Assembly (NCBI GenBank): GCA_965178125.1
Contig: OZ237772.1
Span: forward strand, 310,001 to 374,000
From: Bilabrum cf. latius
Taxonomy: Eukaryota; Bigyra: Bicosoecida; Bigyra; Bicosoecida
Direction: 5' to 3'
DNA length: 64,000 nucleotides
Shown: in pieces, positions 60,701-64,000 of the stretch
Layout of the letters: the number at the start of each line of letters is the position of its first letter
Position numbering within the stretch: the first letter of the stretch is position 1
Program-made: the position numbers and the translations under genes
Notes under the pieces: generated by a model
Told to the model about the DNA's origin: nothing
The model's input: only the letters and a program-made list of their open reading frames with translations
Databases searched by the model: none

Positions 60701-63425
60701 TTGCTCACCAGTGGACAAAGAAGAGGGTTTTTGTTAGTCGCTGCCCACAAGTGTATCCGTCCGACTGTCGTGTGACCCCCCTCCCTCGGTAGCTCAGACG
60801 CTCATGTTGCCACGTACGAGGCAGAGGGCCCTGACCGCAGGCAGCGTGCTGCAGCGAGTGGCGAGGAGGATCAGCGGAGGACCAGATGCCGGGCTGGCCG
60901 GAGTGTGGATGCTGGCCGCAGATCCTGAGTCCGTCCGGGTGTGCATCGAGCTGCCAAGGCTTGCAACGATACAGCGTGGGAACGGCGGCTTGTCAAGTGC
61001 ATTGCAGTGTGGTGCAGACCTTACGAGCTCTTAGCTCGTTGGTGCGTCTTTTCGATTGATCTCAGCGGTTGCCGTGTGTGCCATTCTGGCTATCCTGTTC
61101 GTCGGAATGATGGTCCTTTTATGCTGGTGCGATGATGGTGGTCGCAACTATCTGTCCGTTAGCCAGCCTGCGGTACTGTTGTGCATTCAATTAGTTTGGT
61201 GGTGTGCTGTGATTGCATTGGGCGAAGCTGGGCTGTATCGGCCTGCGGTAGCACTTGGAATCATGCTTGGTTTGACTGCAGTGGGCCGAGCAACCGCCGT
61301 GGTGTGCTTCGTGTATCCATTCTGTCCCTCGTGCAGCCAAAGCCAATGGCGAACGAGACAGCACTCAGCAGAAGATAGTAGTGTTGAGCTGTATCATATC
61401 AAGGAGGAGGACGACGAAGACTCAAGCGTGTTTGGCACCACGGATTTCAACTAGGACTGGCAATCACGGATGCGTGAGGCCAATCGATTGGGTGACGAGG
61501 CAGCACATGGCACGCTTCGCAAAAAAGCACTGGTACCTGTACCGCGAAGTGTCGTTGGCATCCCTTCTCCTCCAAGTGTTGCAGCACGCTATGACAAGCA
61601 AGCTGGCACTATGAACAGAATAGCCTTAGACTAGCAGCGGCCCTGCCTCTAGAGCTCGGGCCACAGCGACAATGGCACGATGAACAGAATAGCCTTAGAC
61701 TAGCAGCGGCCCTGCCTCTAGAGCTCGGGCCACAGCGACAACTGCCTCGACCTGCAACCGGGAAGACACGATAGCAATGATATATAGGAAGAGCATCAGC
61801 GACCCAGAGTCCTCAGTATGGACGAAGTCGGTTCATTGCGGCGCGGGCAGCTGGGTGCGCATGCAGTGCAGCCTCCCCCCTTACGGTCCATCGGTGGGAT
61901 GCGAGGACACGCTCTTATGGGTACTCGGCACCTGTCGAAGATGCTAACCATCCACAGTGATGAGACCTCCACCACTGATATAAGAACGGAATCAGGTGCT
62001 GGTACTGGGACCGACACAATCCCTGCACGGCCCATTGAGCAAGCGCGGCGTCACTCGAGACCAACAGATGCCCACAGAGAGCACGAGGCGAGCATGGAAA
62101 ACCATCCCGTAGTGATCGGATCCAGTGCTGACACGTCCAGCTAGTTCGAAACAGATGCAGCAGATGGGCGCATGGATTGGCCGCACGGTCCACGTCAGAC
62201 GATGCAGCCCAGTGCAGCTCACGAATCGTATCCATCGACCCGCTAGGAATCGCACCTGCATCTGGGACTGTAGTCGTCGTCACAGTCCAACTCCCGGGTG
62301 TCCCTGCCAACAAGGGGTGCTTCTGCTGGAGGCCCGCACTCAGTGCAAGGGGGCGACCTAGGGGCAAGCAGGGAATATCGGTCTAGGGGAGCCTCTTCTC
62401 CTACGGGGGTGCATGAGCTGACCGCGGAATCCAGTGTGGATTCAAACGCGGTCAATGAGCTTGCTTTGCGAGCGGACAACGATGCCCAGCCGAGGCCCGA
62501 GAGGCAATCAATTGCGGCCTTGTACGACCAGAGTTCAGCTCAGTACGGGGATGAAGATGCGAAGGGACGAACATGCACTCTCTTTGAAGCCCCTCATCTA
62601 GCTTGCCTTTCGTGCCAGTGTTGCGTGAGAGATGCACGGGATGCGTCTTGCACTCGAGATGCACCATACCTCTGCAGGCTGCTTCCGTGCCGCAATGCAG
62701 TGCAGCAGTCCTGGAGACTCCCTTGGCTCCCTCAAGTGGCACCATCCGCCCCTTACCCCCGCGCTGTCCACGGACTAGGGGCGGTGCTTGCTGTGCTGCA
62801 GTGGGATGCACTCGAGGGAACGATGTATGCGTATACCGCGTGGTAGCATGATGCCATGGGAGCGATGGATACTGCCCGGCATCACGAGTTGAGAAGTGCG
62901 CTGCTGGCAGCAGAAGTTGGCAACCGCAAGACTACGCTGGTGGGATCAGAGTTTGGCAACCGCAAGACCGCCTCTTTACCTTCTTCCGCTGCTCCATCGA
63001 GGAGCCCATCGGTCCTGTCTATAGAACCTACGGATCCACGTGGCATACACTTGGCATCCCGGTACCAGATCAACCGGCCCACGACGGCATGGGCCGACAC
63101 GAAGAAAAGCATGGATGTGTCACCCAACGCACCCAGCGCCGTGGACCAATCGAGCACAAAGGAGGGTCAAGGCAGTCGGTCTGCTGGGCCAGGGAACAGG
63201 GTAGGTCTGCTGTTCCGTCTGTTCGACGCAACGGCTGTGCTCGCGATCGTCACGTGGGCCGTTCTTTGTTCCCTGGGCCAGTGCCCCGTGGGTGCCTGCA
63301 TGCGTGACCCCGGCAGCGACCTCGCCCAGCTGCCCCCAGTGCTGCTGTTGTGGGATCGCGCGGCGGTGGCGGGGGTGGCGGTGGTGGCAAGTCTAGTTGG
63401 GAGTGTGGCTGTCCTGTACAGCTAA
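57751..63425 (+). CDS. Giant multi-span membrane protein, paralog D
   Basis: Exon 1 is 57751-57898 (148 nt as in A; MYASVIILCIICFAEVVLVS) and exon 2 is 58006-63425; 1855 residues ending in TAA. The intron (57899-58005) must start with GC to keep the exon length, phase and ATW start of exon 2 shared with the paralogs; acceptor CTTGCAG. The usual blocks follow: HPWRGIPDSRVLQGW, CPRRTFDLDCTPMDEP (~253), VTTIWPPGTVAVLPVG, FLDDASCIASRSCRPDVG, GPYAVYRGPVPHR (~681), RHWYSYWLGYPGL, LAGVWMLAADPESV, three membrane helices (~1067-1155), a tail with a 23-residue duplication, and TWAVLCSLGQCPVGACMRDP (~1790) with a final helix. Unique to D is a seven-unit VGKHNVD repeat (~450-498). Only 175 bp separate it from C. 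Confidence 0.85.
59205..59351 (+). repeat. Seven perfect tandem copies of a 21-bp unit in paralog D
   Basis: The unit GTTGGCAAGCATAACGTGGA(T) encodes VGKHNVD. The seven copies look identical, implying recent expansion or homogenisation. Paralogs A, B and C have no such block at this place in the ectodomain. Confidence 0.97.
61611..61748 (+). repeat. Two tandem copies of a 69-bp unit in paralog D tail
   Basis: Copies 61611-61679 and 61680-61748 are almost identical. 69 bp is 23 codons, so the frame is kept. Each copy carries two in-frame TAGs, which the duplication therefore doubled. Confidence 0.95.
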
Positions 63426-63634
63426 ATTGGGAATAAAGGTGGCTGTATTGCTAAGGAAAGGGACGAGTTTGGCATCGGCTGGCTTTGGGTCTACTTGTTA
63501 TGACAAGAGGAACAAGCATGATTGCCAGCCTGGCTGCCAAGAGTGCCCGCAGAGGATGGCACTCGTCACGAACTGTAACCAACCCGTCGGTGGATCAAAA
63601 CAAAGCCTATCTGGAATGGTCTGAGCTTTCTTGC

Positions 63635-64000
63635 ATGTTCTTTCTATCAACGATATTTGTTGTTATTATTGTCCATGCTTCTGGCGAAATAGGAGGTATT
63701 TTCAACAGCATACTGCACAATGCTCCACAGACTGCAGGCCTAGTTGCGAGCAACAGCACGTAGAATCATTTTCGCTGCAACGGTGAGCAACGTCATGCCT
63801 TCCGGCTTGTAGCAATAATTCAATTGTACGTATCTGCTCGCGTTGCGGATAAACTGTTCTTGTATCGCAGCAACTTGGCTAGCAAGTCCAGCAAGTGCAA
63901 GTCTTGGCGCAGGGCCTGGATATTTGCGTGCGCATCGAATCTTGGATTCGTCATTATAGAGACTTCGTAAAATAGCTGGTCAGTAGTCAGCGACGAATCA
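63635..64000 (+). CDS. Paralog E of the giant membrane family, 5' end only
   Basis: Exon 1 (63635-63782) is 148 nt, as in A and D, and encodes a signal peptide (MFFLSTIFVVIIVHASGEIG); it ends in phase 1 at GTGAGC. The acceptor TATCGCAG precedes exon 2 at 63871, which begins ATWLASP...LG like D. The frame then stays open through two TAGs to the window edge. Shared exon length, phase and exon-2 start identify it as the next array member even though the diagnostic blocks lie beyond the edge. Upstream in-frame Met codons (from 63485) are not used by the other paralogs. Confidence 0.7.

Noticed and set aside
63485-63763. Start of paralog E at the upstream Met (63485)
   Set aside because: The Met at 63635 gives a 148-nt first exon identical in length to A and D and begins directly with the signal peptide.

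Overview
This is nuclear DNA of a flagellated or ciliated protist. Evidence: GT-AG introns, a BBS2 gene of the ciliary BBSome, RNA polymerase II subunit RPB3, an ER translocon subunit (nicalin), a ribosome-quality-control factor (Vms1/ANKZF1) and a BAR-domain endocytic protein. The DNA is GC-rich, genes are close together, introns are few and about 80-220 nt, and many proteins are two to three times the usual length because of Ala/Gly/Ser/Gln-rich inserts. I cannot place the lineage.

The key to reading the window is that TAG is a sense codon. Almost every gene is broken by in-frame TAGs under the standard code, yet the same frame continues through them into conserved sequence and ends at TGA (about 15 genes) or TAA (4 genes), never at TAG. 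At positions that align between paralogs or with known families, TAG faces Gln. All CDS calls here read UAG as Gln and UAA/UGA as stop.

Layout. 1-18.4 kb: a tentative gene leaving the left edge (-); a Yae1-like gene; a 66-residue membrane protein (-); a secretory glucose-6-phosphate dehydrogenase; Vms1/ANKZF1; a coiled-coil protein; nicalin; and a secreted RCC1-like membrane protein (-). 18.6-31.1 kb: two giant paralogous membrane proteins, A and B (-). 31.2-52.1 kb, housekeeping: BBS2 (-) divergent from a BAR protein, an EEPD1-like HhH/EEP protein, a small secreted protein, an EF-hand membrane protein, RPB3, a tentative minus-strand gene, a long ankyrin protein and an S49 peptidase. 52.4-64 kb: paralogs C, D and the start of E (+).

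The most novel content is the five-member A-E family (1682-2177 residues where complete), which I do not recognise. Members share a first exon of 148-154 nt, a phase-1 intron, one giant second exon, a large Cys-containing ectodomain, three membrane segments, a low-complexity tail and two last membrane segments. The two arrays point away from each other around the housekeeping block. A second unexplained signal is a set of short DNA words (TGTGACGAGTG, GGTTGCAACC, CAGGGAACA, GGTTCCGC paired with GGCGCCGCGC) repeated far above chance, in both orientations and more than one reading frame, mainly inside low-complexity coding inserts.
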